11,682 bases of DNA from DATKMP01 sp035541775 (GCA_035541775.1 DATKMP010000156.1:1-11682); one strand, 5' to 3'; positions 1 through 6,922 are shown, counted from the stretch's first letter. Program-made: numbers and translations. The notes: a model not told the origin generated them from the letters alone.

Positions 1-189
1 CTTGCGCAGCTCGATCATCGCGATTTGAATACCGTTCCTCCGTTCGACAAAGAATTAAATCCGACGTCTGAAAATCTTGCGCGGTACATTTTTCAGCAGT
101 TAAAAAATCGATTACCGGCACACGCGGCGTTATCATCGGTCGCCATCGGCGAAACATCCAAGTATTGTGCAAAATATTCTGAAGCATAA
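1..189 (+). CDS. queD: 6-carboxy-tetrahydropterin synthase QueD, C-terminal part (cut by window start)
   Basis: The window opens in frame inside this gene; 62 codons and a TAA stop are visible, about half of a normal 6-pyruvoyl-tetrahydropterin-synthase-fold protein. Seen: an LDH motif at visible residues 4-6, followed by LN, then the family stretch ELNPTSENLARYI at about 19-31, and a GETSKY segment near the end. In the PTPS/QueD family the Asp-His of LDH belongs to the catalytic triad and the late Glu anchors the pterin. QueD converts dihydroneopterin triphosphate to 6-carboxy-tetrahydropterin, the substrate for QueE. The stop is 6 bases before the queE start, so the two are co-transcribed. 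The zinc-binding N-terminal half and the promoter lie outside the window. The neighbouring queE, queF and queC make QueD far more likely than eukaryotic-type PTPS. Confidence 0.93.
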   Translation, partial: LAQLDHRDLNTVPPFDKELNPTSENLARYIFQQLKNRLPAHAALSSVAIGETSKYCAKYSEA

Positions 190-195
190 CCTCCG

Positions 196-852
196 ATGTC
201 CGCACCTGCAAACACACTCGTGATAAACGAGATTTTTTACAGTATTCAGGGCGAATCGACCCGTGCTGGAAAGCCATGCGTATTCATTCGTTTAACCGGA
301 TGCGATTTACGATGTTCGTGGTGCGATACAACATACGCCTTCGATGAAGGAACGGTGATGTCGTTCGAAGAAATTCTTACCAAAGTAAAATCATTTCAGT
401 GTTCCTTGGTGGAAGTAACCGGCGGCGAACCGCTGGCACAGGAAAATGTGTTCCCATTGTTAAAATTATTATGCGATCACAAGTTCGATGTGATGATTGA
501 AACCGGCGGACATCGCGATATCAGCCGCATCGATCCGCGTGTGAAACGCATTGTAGATATCAAATGCCCCGGCAGCAAAATGGAAAAGCGTAATCGCTGG
601 GAAAACATTTCTTCACTCACTTCGAACGATGAAATAAAATTTGTTCTCGCCGATCGAGCGGATTACGAATGGGCAAAACAAATTATCAACGACTATGAAC
701 TTGCCGACCGCTGCACTATTTTATTTTCGCCCGTGTTCGGTTCGCTGAACAACCGCGAACTCGCCGAATGGATGCTGCGCGACCACGTTCAGGCGACCTA
801 TCAATTACAAATGCATAAATATATCTGGGATCCGACGACAAGAGGAGTTTAA
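196..852 (+). CDS. queE: 7-carboxy-7-deazaguanine synthase QueE (radical SAM)
   Basis: Radical SAM enzyme that rearranges 6-carboxy-tetrahydropterin into 7-carboxy-7-deazaguanine, the second dedicated step to preQ0. Of 218 residues, the N-terminus carries SIQGES (16-21). The iron-sulfur cluster motif CxxxCxxC is present as C36, C40 and C43, inside CDLRCSWCDTTYAF. A TGGEP motif (75-79) follows, as expected for SAM binding, then ETGG (102-105) and DIKCPGS (121-127). The C-terminal HKYIWDP...RGV pattern is also typical of the family. The ATG at 196 gives a normal-length protein and sits 6 bases after the queD stop. The Shine-Dalgarno would lie in the last queD codons (GAAG), which is modest. The gene ends one base before queF. 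No key residue is missing. Confidence 0.96.
   Translation: MSAPANTLVINEIFYSIQGESTRAGKPCVFIRLTGCDLRCSWCDTTYAFDEGTVMSFEEILTKVKSFQCSLVEVTGGEPLAQENVFPLLKLLCDHKFDVMIETGGHRDISRIDPRVKRIVDIKCPGSKMEKRNRWENISSLTSNDEIKFVLADRADYEWAKQIINDYELADRCTILFSPVFGSLNNRELAEWMLRDHVQATYQLQMHKYIWDPTTRGV
841..847 (+). promoter_or_regulatory. Shine-Dalgarno of queF inside the queE 3' end
   Basis: AGAGGAG ends 6 bases before the queF ATG and overlaps the last codons of queE. It fixes the queF start and shows that this organism uses canonical ribosome binding sites. Confidence 0.75.
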
Positions 853-853
853 T

Positions 854-1219
854 ATGAATCCAGCAGAAAAATTAGAAGTATTCGACAACAAATACCCCGC
901 ACGCGATTATACGGTTTCGATTGTGAATCCGGAATTTACATCGGTGTGCCCGAAAACAGGATTACCGGATTTCGGGACGATCACCATCAATTACATTCCG
1001 AATAAAAAATGCGTGGAATTAAAATCGCTGAAATATTATTTTCTCGAGTTCCGTTCGATGGGAATTTTTTATGAAACCGTGACGAATAAAATTCTCGATG
1101 ATCTCGTCTCCGTTCTTCATCCGAAATGGATTGAAGTCATCGGTTCGTTCACCGCACGCGGCGGCATTTCAACGACGGTGAAAACCGAGCATGCCGAAAA
1201 AGGAAACCGAAAGAAATGA
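854..1219 (+). CDS. queF: NADPH-dependent 7-cyano-7-deazaguanine reductase QueF (short, unimodular type)
   Basis: Reduces the nitrile of preQ0 to the amine of preQ1 using NADPH; preQ1 is then inserted into tRNA by Tgt. The 121-residue length matches the short single-domain QueF type of the tunnelling fold. Seen: FTSVCPKTGLPDF at 28-40 containing the thioimide-forming Cys (C32) and the catalytic Asp (D39). The QueF signature VELKSLKYY is at 54-62, and FTARGGIS at 99-106. Where Bacillus QueF has Phe-His-Glu, this protein reads FYE (72-74): the substrate-binding Glu is kept and His is replaced by Tyr. From memory this variant occurs in other short QueF proteins. The start has a good Shine-Dalgarno, and the TGA overlaps the queC ATG (ATGA at 1216-1219), implying translational coupling. 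Confidence 0.96.
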   Translation: MNPAEKLEVFDNKYPARDYTVSIVNPEFTSVCPKTGLPDFGTITINYIPNKKCVELKSLKYYFLEFRSMGIFYETVTNKILDDLVSVLHPKWIEVIGSFTARGGISTTVKTEHAEKGNRKK

Positions 1220-1914
1220 GCAAAGCCATCGTTCTCGTCAGCGGAGGAATGGACAGCTGCGTTACCGCCGCCATCGCCAACACGAAGCACGAACCTGCCT
1301 TCCTCCACATCAACTACGGGCAGCGCACAGAACAACGTGAGTTGAAATCGTTTCACGCGCTTGCAGATTTTTATCACGTCAAGCAAAAACTCGTAACCGA
1401 TTTAACACATTTAAGTAAAATCGGCGGTTCCAGTTTAACGGATATACATATCGATGTGACGAAAGCCGATCCGGAAAAATTATTTCATTCGGATAAAATT
1501 GAAATTCCCACTTCGTATGTTCCCTTCCGCAATGCGAACATATTATCCGTCGCCGTCAGTTGGGCGGAAGTGATCGGCGCAGAATATTTATACATCGGCG
1601 CGGTGGAAGAAGATAGTTCCGGATATCCCGATTGCCGGAAAGAATTTTACGATGCGTTCGAAAAAATGATCGGCCTCGGCACAAAACCCGAGACACATAT
1701 TTCGATTGTCACGCCCGTCATCGATTTATCGAAAGTTGAAATCATCAAACGCGGGAAGGAATTGAATGCGCCGCTGGAATTGACTTGGTCCTGTTATGAA
1801 AGCGAAGACAAGGCATGCGGCGTGTGCGAAAGCTGTGCACTCCGTTTACGTGCGTTTCAACTTGCCGGCATCGAAGACCCGATTCCCTACGCCCAGCGGC
1901 CGAAGTATATTTAA
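1216..1914 (+). CDS. queC: 7-cyano-7-deazaguanine synthase QueC
   Basis: ATP-dependent enzyme of the PP-loop (adenine nucleotide alpha-hydrolase) fold; it converts 7-carboxy-7-deazaguanine and ammonia into preQ0. Of 232 residues, the N-terminus reads LVSGGMDS with the PP-loop SGGxDS at 9-14. The segment VPFRNANILSVAVSWAE in the middle is typical of QueC. The zinc site is complete near the C-terminus: C193, C201, C204 and C207, in the pattern CX8CX2CX2C. The start overlaps the queF stop by 4 bases, so the two are probably translated in a coupled way. In pathway order QueC makes the substrate of QueF although its gene is last in the operon. A strong terminator follows 7 bases after the stop. 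Confidence 0.97.
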   Translation: MSKAIVLVSGGMDSCVTAAIANTKHEPAFLHINYGQRTEQRELKSFHALADFYHVKQKLVTDLTHLSKIGGSSLTDIHIDVTKADPEKLFHSDKIEIPTSYVPFRNANILSVAVSWAEVIGAEYLYIGAVEEDSSGYPDCRKEFYDAFEKMIGLGTKPETHISIVTPVIDLSKVEIIKRGKELNAPLELTWSCYESEDKACGVCESCALRLRAFQLAGIEDPIPYAQRPKYI

Positions 1915-1921
1915 AGAGCAG

Positions 1922-1951
1922 GCGACGTCACGTGACGTCGCTTTCTTTTTT
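1922..1951 (+). terminator. Rho-independent terminator of the que operon, perfect palindrome
   Basis: The 20 bases at 1922-1941, GCGACGTCACGTGACGTCGC, are a perfect palindrome. As RNA this gives an 8-bp GC-rich stem closed by a 4-base loop (ACGU). It is followed at once by TTTCTTTTTTT. It lies between the convergent queC and carbonic anhydrase genes. On the minus strand the hairpin is followed by CTGCTCTTTAA, a much weaker U-tract, so efficient termination is expected mainly for the plus strand. Confidence 0.88.
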
Positions 1952-2002
1952 AACCTCTCCGTCTTTCACAAGCATCAGAAAACAAACAACAAATAAACTT
2001 CG

Positions 2003-2545
2003 CTATTTTTCCGCAATCGCGTATATCTTTCCATCTTCAATTTTATACATCAGCGGTGCGACAAGAATATTCGGATAGCGGGCACGGAGCCGCTTCACTT
2101 CACTGAGCACAAAATCCACTTCGTTGCCGATCTCGAACATCGGCGCATAATGATAAAAATGTTCTTCCGCTTGCTCCGCCTGCCATCCGGCATTTTCCAC
2201 CAAGCCGCGAATGAACAACTCTTTGCGCGCAATCAAATTCACCATGCCGCATTGCGTATGTCCGATGAGCGCAATGGCTTTTACGCCGCCGACGGCAATG
2301 GCATACGATACTTTGAATTCGCTGTACCGCAAGTTCGCTCCGCCGGAACGAATGATGTACGCAAAATTATCCGGGATGTGTAAATGCTTTCGGTTATCCA
2401 TACACATTCCCACCAGCACCTGCGCGTTGGTGTATGCATCGAACGGTTTGTTAAGATTGTGATATTCCAGCAGCAATCCGATCGGAGTATTTCGATACTG
2501 CGGCGGGATGGCTTCTATCGATTCGATGGGAAGTAGACGATTCAT
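2003..2545 (-). CDS. Beta-class carbonic anhydrase family protein
   Basis: Likely a cytoplasmic zinc enzyme interconverting CO2 and bicarbonate. The 180-residue protein has the beta-class zinc ligands C48, H96 and C99, in CMDNR and GHTQCGM. The catalytic Asp-Arg dyad is also present (D50, R52). IRSGGANLR at 65-73 is the usual segment after the first motif. It is at the short end of the family. The first 40 residues (PPQYRNTPIGLLLEYHN) resemble a helical arm preceding the fold, which is inference. The gene is 35 bases downstream of pgl on the same strand, with no hairpin between, so it is probably the third gene of the zwf operon. No clear Shine-Dalgarno precedes the ATG, so translation may be weak. 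No terminator was seen after the stop apart from the palindrome belonging to queC. The class call is firm; activity is inferred from the intact metal and dyad residues. Confidence 0.88.
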   Translation of the reverse strand: MNRLLPIESIEAIPPQYRNTPIGLLLEYHNLNKPFDAYTNAQVLVGMCMDNRKHLHIPDNFAYIIRSGGANLRYSEFKVSYAIAVGGVKAIALIGHTQCGMVNLIARKELFIRGLVENAGWQAEQAEEHFYHYAPMFEIGNEVDFVLSEVKRLRARYPNILVAPLMYKIEDGKIYAIAEK

Positions 2546-2580
2546 AGCAATTCGACTTTTTCAAAATAATAATGAATAAC

Positions 2581-3324
2581 TCAATATTTTATTTTCAGAT
2601 TTCCAGCCGCATCTTCATCCAGCATCCAAAATAATTTTCCATCTTCCGGATGAACTAATGTTGCCGGAAAATTTTTATCCGATGCATTTTCGGAGAGAAC
2701 GTGCTGAAGAATTGCGGATTTTTTTTCTCCGGTGGCAAGAAAAAATATTTCCTGTGCGTGATTGATGACGGGAAGCGTTAGTGTTATTCTCCATGTTTGA
2801 AATTTTGGAACAAAAACTGCCGCCGCTAATGCCTGCTGTTCATCAACCGCTGTTGTCTCCGAAAAAATCGATGCTGTGTGTCCGTCTTCACCGATGCCGA
2901 GTAATATCAAATCAAACTGGGGAATTTTATGTCCGTCGGCAAATTGTTGCAAAACGGTTTGATATTCTTGCGCAGCAATATCCGGTTGTTTTTCTCCTGC
3001 GATACGATGAACATTTTCTGGAGGAAGAGAAACGCGTGAAATCAATTCGCGAAAAACCATTCCGTAATTACTATCCTGATGGTCAGGTGGTACTACGCGT
3101 TCATCAGTAAAAAAAAGATGTACGGAATTCCAAGGAACGCGACTGCTGAGCGGTGGGGTGCCGAGTGCATGATAAATGTTTTTCGGCGTTTCGCCTCCAG
3201 CAAGTGCAAGTAGACATGTGCCTCGGTTTGCAACGGCTTCGTTGATAACGCGAACAATTTTTTGTACAACTTTTTGTTCGAATTCCGATGCGGGATAAAC
3301 TTTTAATTCCGGTTTCCCAATCAT
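2581..3324 (-). CDS. pgl: 6-phosphogluconolactonase
   Basis: Hydrolyses 6-phosphoglucono-delta-lactone to 6-phosphogluconate, the second step of the oxidative pentose phosphate pathway. It is of the DevB/SOL type, related to glucosamine-6-phosphate isomerases. In the 247-residue protein, LAGGETPK lies at 41-48, FFTDERVVPP with a following SN at 71-86, and GIGEDGHTASIF at 143-154. These are the family's phosphate and active-site segments. The start chosen is the ATG at 3324-3322, which shares one base with the zwf stop (TGATG), a classic coupling arrangement. A TTG one codon upstream (3327) is possible but less likely. AAGGA lies 9 bases before the ATG. The gene order zwf–pgl puts substrate and product enzymes together. 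Confidence 0.95.
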   Translation of the reverse strand: MIGKPELKVYPASEFEQKVVQKIVRVINEAVANRGTCLLALAGGETPKNIYHALGTPPLSSRVPWNSVHLFFTDERVVPPDHQDSNYGMVFRELISRVSLPPENVHRIAGEKQPDIAAQEYQTVLQQFADGHKIPQFDLILLGIGEDGHTASIFSETTAVDEQQALAAAVFVPKFQTWRITLTLPVINHAQEIFFLATGEKKSAILQHVLSENASDKNFPATLVHPEDGKLFWMLDEDAAGNLKIKY

Positions 3325-4814
3325 CAATCACAATCCTTCGTCGGTTGACTTCCGTGATGAATGGCGCAATCATGAATCCACCACCGACCGTCGCGCCCGA
3401 GTAAATTATTCGCTGCATCCGGTCCCCACGAAGAAGGTTGATACGTTGCCATCGGCGGAGCATACTCGCTGTTCCATCCCGCATATATTCCATCGATAAA
3501 ATTCCATGCAAGTTCAATTTCATCGCTGCGCGCAAACAATGATGCGTCGCCGTTCAACGCATCGAGCAGCAATCGTTCATACGCTTCCGGGATGGCTTTA
3601 TCGCCGAAAGAAGTTTTGTAGTTAAAGTCCATTTCCACCGGTCGCGTTTGCATGCCTTGATCCGGCACTTTCGCGATAAACCGCAAATGAATTCCTTCGT
3701 CCGGTTGAATAACGATGCTTAATCGATTCGTAAATAATTCTGTTTTTCCTGCCTGCAAATCCAGAATTTGTGTCGGCGGACGGCGGAATTGAATCGTGAT
3801 CTCCGAAGTTTTTTCTTTCATCATTTTTCCGGAACGCAGATAAAACGGAACACCCTGCCAGCGCCAGTTGTCGATAAACACTTTCAACGCGGCATACGTT
3901 TCGGTTGTCGATTTTGGATGAACGCCGGATTCGGATGTGTATCTTTCGTACTGCGCGCGCACCGTTTCGCGTGCAGAATATTCCCTGGAAATTTCTCGCA
4001 TCGCCGTCAGCACTTTGACTTTTTCATTTCGCAGCGCATCGGCCTGAATCGTAATCGGCGGTTCCATTGCCACAAGTGTCAATAGTTGCAATAAATGATT
4101 CTGAAAAATATCCCGCAGCACACCGGCGTTGTCGTAATACTCAGCGCGACGCCCGACACCGACTGTTTCTGCGACAGAAATTTGTACGTGGTCGATATAA
4201 TTTCTGTTCCACAACGGTTCGAAAATCGCATTGCCGAATCGAAGCACCACAAGATTCTGCACGGTTTCTTTTCCGAGATAATGGTCGATGCGGTAAATTT
4301 GTTCTTCTTTCATCACGCGATGAAATTCTTGATTCAGCGCCAGCGCCGATGGAAGGTCGCGCCCGAACGGTTTCTCGACAATCACCCGCCGGTAACCGGA
4401 TTGATTCTCTTCATTCAACAAATTCACATCCGCTAACCGCGCGGCAACTTCAGGATAAAATTCCGGAGCGGTAGCAAAATAATACAAACAATTTTTTTCT
4501 TTGCCGCCAAGTGCATCGATTCGTTCCGATAACTGTCGATATGCTTCGGGCTGATTAAATTCTCCCTGCTGATAAACTATGTTTGCCGCAAATTCCCGCC
4601 ATGACTGTTCATCGTAATCACTCGGGTCGAATGCCGACAACGATCCCTGTAATTGCTTGCGGAACACATCGTCGGTAAGCGGCTTTCGCGCAAAGCCGAT
4701 AATAGAAATTTCTTCCGGCAATCGTTTTTTCCGAAAGTCATTGTACAATGCCGGAATCAATTTTCTGTTCGTTAAATCGCCGGTTGCGCCGAAGATGACA
4801 ATGACGGTTTGCAT
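3324..4814 (-). CDS. zwf: Glucose-6-phosphate 1-dehydrogenase
   Basis: Oxidises glucose 6-phosphate to 6-phosphogluconolactone, making NADPH; entry step of the oxidative pentose phosphate pathway. The protein has 496 residues, normal for a bacterial enzyme. The N-terminal nucleotide-binding motif GATGDLTNRKL is at 9-19. EKPFGRDL (147-154) and the substrate-binding signature RIDHYLGK (175-182) follow. RDIFQNHLLQLL contains the catalytic His (H240 here). The start is the ATG at 4814, just before the glycine-rich loop as in relatives, with a modest AGAGA Shine-Dalgarno. It is the first gene of a likely zwf–pgl–carbonic anhydrase operon; no gnd is present nearby. The 97-base gap upstream holds the terminator of the preceding gene, so zwf should have its own promoter there, but no convincing promoter boxes were found. 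Confidence 0.97.
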   Translation of the reverse strand: MQTVIVIFGATGDLTNRKLIPALYNDFRKKRLPEEISIIGFARKPLTDDVFRKQLQGSLSAFDPSDYDEQSWREFAANIVYQQGEFNQPEAYRQLSERIDALGGKEKNCLYYFATAPEFYPEVAARLADVNLLNEENQSGYRRVIVEKPFGRDLPSALALNQEFHRVMKEEQIYRIDHYLGKETVQNLVVLRFGNAIFEPLWNRNYIDHVQISVAETVGVGRRAEYYDNAGVLRDIFQNHLLQLLTLVAMEPPITIQADALRNEKVKVLTAMREISREYSARETVRAQYERYTSESGVHPKSTTETYAALKVFIDNWRWQGVPFYLRSGKMMKEKTSEITIQFRRPPTQILDLQAGKTELFTNRLSIVIQPDEGIHLRFIAKVPDQGMQTRPVEMDFNYKTSFGDKAIPEAYERLLLDALNGDASLFARSDEIELAWNFIDGIYAGWNSEYAPPMATYQPSSWGPDAANNLLGRDGRWWIHDCAIHHGSQPTKDCD

Positions 4815-4867
4815 GGTAATCTCTCATGTAATTTTTGTTTCGTTAGCTTATTTCAAGAACAAACAAA

Positions 4868-4900
4868 TTTAAAAAATCGTTCGATGGTGAACGACTTTTA
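4868..4900 (-). terminator. Rho-independent terminator after the membrane–GNAT gene
   Basis: Read on the minus strand: TCGTTC, a 6-base loop, then GAACGA (arms at 4889-4894 and 4877-4882). An A-tract precedes it and TTTTTT follows. The flanking A and T runs can extend the stem. It lies 12 bases after the stop of the 4912-5529 gene and separates that unit from zwf. Confidence 0.8.
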
Positions 4901-4911
4901 CCGTTCCTGTT

Positions 4912-5529
4912 TTACAGCGATTTTTCAAAATACTGTTCGTTGTTGCGTACTATGGATGTAAACCCCATCCGTTTTAGAAATTGTGTGTGCCCTTTAAAGT
5001 ACGTTTTTGTGAAGATCGTTTTTACGCCGCGTGATTGTAAATATGCTCTGCCTTCATCAAAAATAAATTTACCGACTTTATAATCCCGGAATTTGGGAAT
5101 GGTGTAATTTATTTCGACAACGATGGCGCCGTCTTCTTCCTTCCGCGCAACAAACAAATTCGCCATCAACGCATTTCGCAGCACCATAAAACAAATCCGA
5201 TTTTCGTCGGTTGTAAATCGGAAATCGGGAAAATACTTGCGGAGGTCTTTTTGATAAAACTTTATAAAGCTTTCGACGATGTCGTCGCCGTGATGGATTT
5301 GCACGTACTCAAAATGCTCGCGATGCGTCGAGAGATTGACAATTTGCACAATGTTGATGACGGCGAGAATTCCATTTGCCAGGATGACGGGAAATGCATC
5401 GATCAAATATCCATACAAAACAAACGTGAGACATCCACACAAATTGACCCACCGAAACCACATCTCGCGCGTCACGATTAACGAGATGGCAAGAAATGCA
5501 GAAGCAAGATAACCAACAAAAATAATCAT
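4912..5529 (-). CDS. Membrane protein: YgjV-like N-terminal segments fused to a GNAT-like domain
   Basis: A 205-residue protein without an assigned reaction. Residues about 2-20, 25-47 and 48-67 are three hydrophobic helices. Their pattern (GYLASAFLAISL, then VNLCGCLTFVLYGYLI, then LANGILAVINI) recalls the small YgjV-type inner-membrane proteins. From about residue 70 onward it is soluble and looks like a GNAT acyltransferase fold. A beta-strand segment NLFVARKEEDGAIVVEINYTI is followed by a helix beginning KVGKFIFDEG. The family-like end YFKGHTQFLKRMGF comes before a final beta strand. The usual Q/RxxGxG/A acetyl-CoA loop is not clear (DYKVGKFIF sits in its place), so catalytic activity is uncertain. 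The start has a good GAGGA site (5538-5542) with 8-base spacing. It lies 15 bases after the flavoprotein gene, in the same operon, and is followed by a terminator. Fold assignments are from pattern recognition only. Confidence 0.7.
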   Translation of the reverse strand: MIIFVGYLASAFLAISLIVTREMWFRWVNLCGCLTFVLYGYLIDAFPVILANGILAVINIVQIVNLSTHREHFEYVQIHHGDDIVESFIKFYQKDLRKYFPDFRFTTDENRICFMVLRNALMANLFVARKEEDGAIVVEINYTIPKFRDYKVGKFIFDEGRAYLQSRGVKTIFTKTYFKGHTQFLKRMGFTSIVRNNEQYFEKSL

Positions 5530-5544
5530 CGAAGTAATCCTCGC

Positions 5545-6675
5545 TTATTTTCCAAACAATAATTCTTCAACATACCGCGCGATGGCAGGTGAAGATGTCA
5601 ATCCGGGCGATTCGATCCCGATAAGATTGACAAATCCATGCAAGCCGCGTTCTGTTTCATGCACGATCACAAAATCACGAGCAGGCGCACCTTTCTTTTG
5701 CAGCTTCGGACGAATGCCGCTCATATCCGGAACAATGTCCTCATCTGCAATCATCGGTAAAATCCGGCGGATGGATTCTGCAAATGCATGGCGTTTCGTT
5801 TCATCGACCTGATAATTCAGCGAACGGTCATCGAGATATTCCACATCGGGACCGAATTTCATTCTTCCGCCCAAATCCATGAGCGAGTGCACACCAAGAC
5901 CTTCATTCAACGGAACAGGATACACGAGGCGCGACACTAAATTTGTTTTCGATGGTGTGATGGCGAAGTACGAACCTTTGACATAATTCAATCTGTAATT
6001 TTCTTTGTCGATATCGATACCCGCCATTTCGGCAATCACATCACACTGCAATCCCGCCGCATTAATAACAATCTCGCTGGTGAACGTCGAACGATTTCCA
6101 TGTTCATCGATCGTCACTTCATATCCTGACGAAGATGAATGAATGCCGACAACAGGACTTCGCATTTGCACGATGCCACCGTGGGAACAAATCGTTCGAT
6201 AAAGATAATCCATCAGCTCATGCACGCTGATAATTCCCGTACGCGGAGAGAAAAGCGAACCGACGGTGCGGATATTCGGTTCCAATTGTAATGTCGCTTG
6301 CTTATCTAAAAATTGCAGCGGCGTGCCGTTCGCGATTCCTGTTTTATATATTTTTTCTAACTTCGGCATTTCTTCCGGAATTGTTGCCGTGATAATCTTG
6401 GTAATATTTTTATGCGCGATGTCGTTCGCTTTACAGATTGCGTACAATTCTTCGCGGCCTTCCACACACAAACGTGCTTTGAGCGACACGGGATCGTAAT
6501 ACATGCCGCCGTGAATCACTTCGCTGTTGCGGCTGGATGTTTCCATGCCATAGTGTTCGTTCTTCTCTAACAGTACTAATCGCGAATGCTTTTGTGATAA
6601 TCGCGCAGCAATGGCCAGTCCGACAACGCCGCCGCCAATCACAATAATTTCAAAATCTGCCAAGACAATCTCCAT
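5545..6675 (-). CDS. FAD-dependent oxidoreductase, L-2-hydroxyglutarate oxidase-like (DAO family)
   Basis: Probable flavoenzyme oxidising L-2-hydroxyglutarate or a similar 2-hydroxyacid, with electrons passing to the quinone pool as in E. coli LhgO. In the 376-residue protein, the FAD dinucleotide motif is IVIGGGVVGL (11-20) with the ribose-binding Glu at E37 (LLEK). SSRNSEVIHGGMYY (47-60) matches the family's NSxVIHxGxYY signature, and GLGVHSLMD lies in the central part. The C-terminus has IGIESPGLTSSPAIARY, the closing FAD-contact segment of LhgO/L2HGDH proteins. It is somewhat shorter than E. coli LhgO (about 420). The ATG at 6675 lacks a Shine-Dalgarno. A TTG at 6663 would be preceded by GGAG at 6 bases and give an N-terminus close to that of relatives, so the true start may be there. 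It is first in an operon with the membrane–GNAT gene. Substrate is not certain. Confidence 0.82.
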   Translation of the reverse strand: MEIVLADFEIIVIGGGVVGLAIAARLSQKHSRLVLLEKNEHYGMETSSRNSEVIHGGMYYDPVSLKARLCVEGREELYAICKANDIAHKNITKIITATIPEEMPKLEKIYKTGIANGTPLQFLDKQATLQLEPNIRTVGSLFSPRTGIISVHELMDYLYRTICSHGGIVQMRSPVVGIHSSSSGYEVTIDEHGNRSTFTSEIVINAAGLQCDVIAEMAGIDIDKENYRLNYVKGSYFAITPSKTNLVSRLVYPVPLNEGLGVHSLMDLGGRMKFGPDVEYLDDRSLNYQVDETKRHAFAESIRRILPMIADEDIVPDMSGIRPKLQKKGAPARDFVIVHETERGLHGFVNLIGIESPGLTSSPAIARYVEELLFGK

Positions 6676-6729
6676 TCACTGAATTACAAAAGATACAAAA
6701 AGGTGTACGAAAACACACTGGAATCTTGA

Positions 6730-6759
6730 TTAACGACTTTTCGCTCCGTATGTTATAGA
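6730..6759 (+). promoter_or_regulatory. Possible sigma-70-like promoter for the bTHX gene
   Basis: TTAACG (6730-6735) and TATAGA (6754-6759) are spaced by 18 bases, with a TG just upstream of the second box (extended -10 type). This lies in the 127-base divergent gap and would give a leader of about 35 bases before the bTHX start. The boxes are imperfect, so this is a weak call. Confidence 0.3.
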
Positions 6760-6790
6760 TAATCGAATATTGAAAACAAATTATTAGCAA

Positions 6791-6796
6791 GAGGAG
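6791..6796 (+). promoter_or_regulatory. Shine-Dalgarno of the bTHX gene
   Basis: GAGGAG lies 6 bases before the ATG at 6803. It is one of the best ribosome binding sites in the window and supports this very short gene as real and highly translated. Confidence 0.8.
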
Positions 6797-6802
6797 TATA
6801 TT

Positions 6803-6922
6803 ATGGGAAAAGGCGATAAGCGATCAAAACGCGGAAAGATTTTTGCAGGCACATTTGGAAAAACACGAAAGCAGAAATCTGCAAAGACCGTTGCAGCTAA
6901 AAAACCAGCCGCAGCGAAATAA
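6803..6922 (+). CDS. Ribosomal small-subunit protein bTHX (THX), 39 residues
   Basis: A tiny, very basic protein beginning MGKGDKRSKRGKIFAGTFGK. It matches the bTHX family of 30S proteins, known from Thermus and from Bacteroidota and relatives, where the peptide sits in a cavity of the 30S head and stabilises neighbouring 16S rRNA. The family core occupies about residues 1-25 (GKGDK...RGKI...G.YG/FG.K). The remaining 14 residues form an Ala/Lys-rich tail (KTVAAKKPAAAK) that extends beyond the 26-residue Thermus protein. Nearly a third of the residues are Lys. A strong GAGGAG site, a possible own promoter and a strong terminator directly after it mark it as a single-gene transcription unit, as expected for an abundant ribosomal protein. 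There is no other reasonable assignment. Confidence 0.9.
   Translation: MGKGDKRSKRGKIFAGTFGKTRKQKSAKTVAAKKPAAAK

Noticed and set aside
3104..3535. A long minus-strand open frame across the zwf–pgl junction
   Set aside because: It is in another frame of zwf and pgl, whose full family motifs cover the same bases. Its translation is Arg/Cys/Ser-rich without any recognisable domain.
3768..4474. Several plus-strand open frames opposite zwf
   Set aside because: They are antisense shadows of zwf, with skewed composition, no ribosome binding sites and no family resemblance.
6676..6802. A Bacteroidota-type promoter (TTTG / TAnnTTTG) for the flavoprotein gene
   Set aside because: The minus-strand run TATCTTTTG is off by one base from the -7 box and no matching -33 box is at the right distance.
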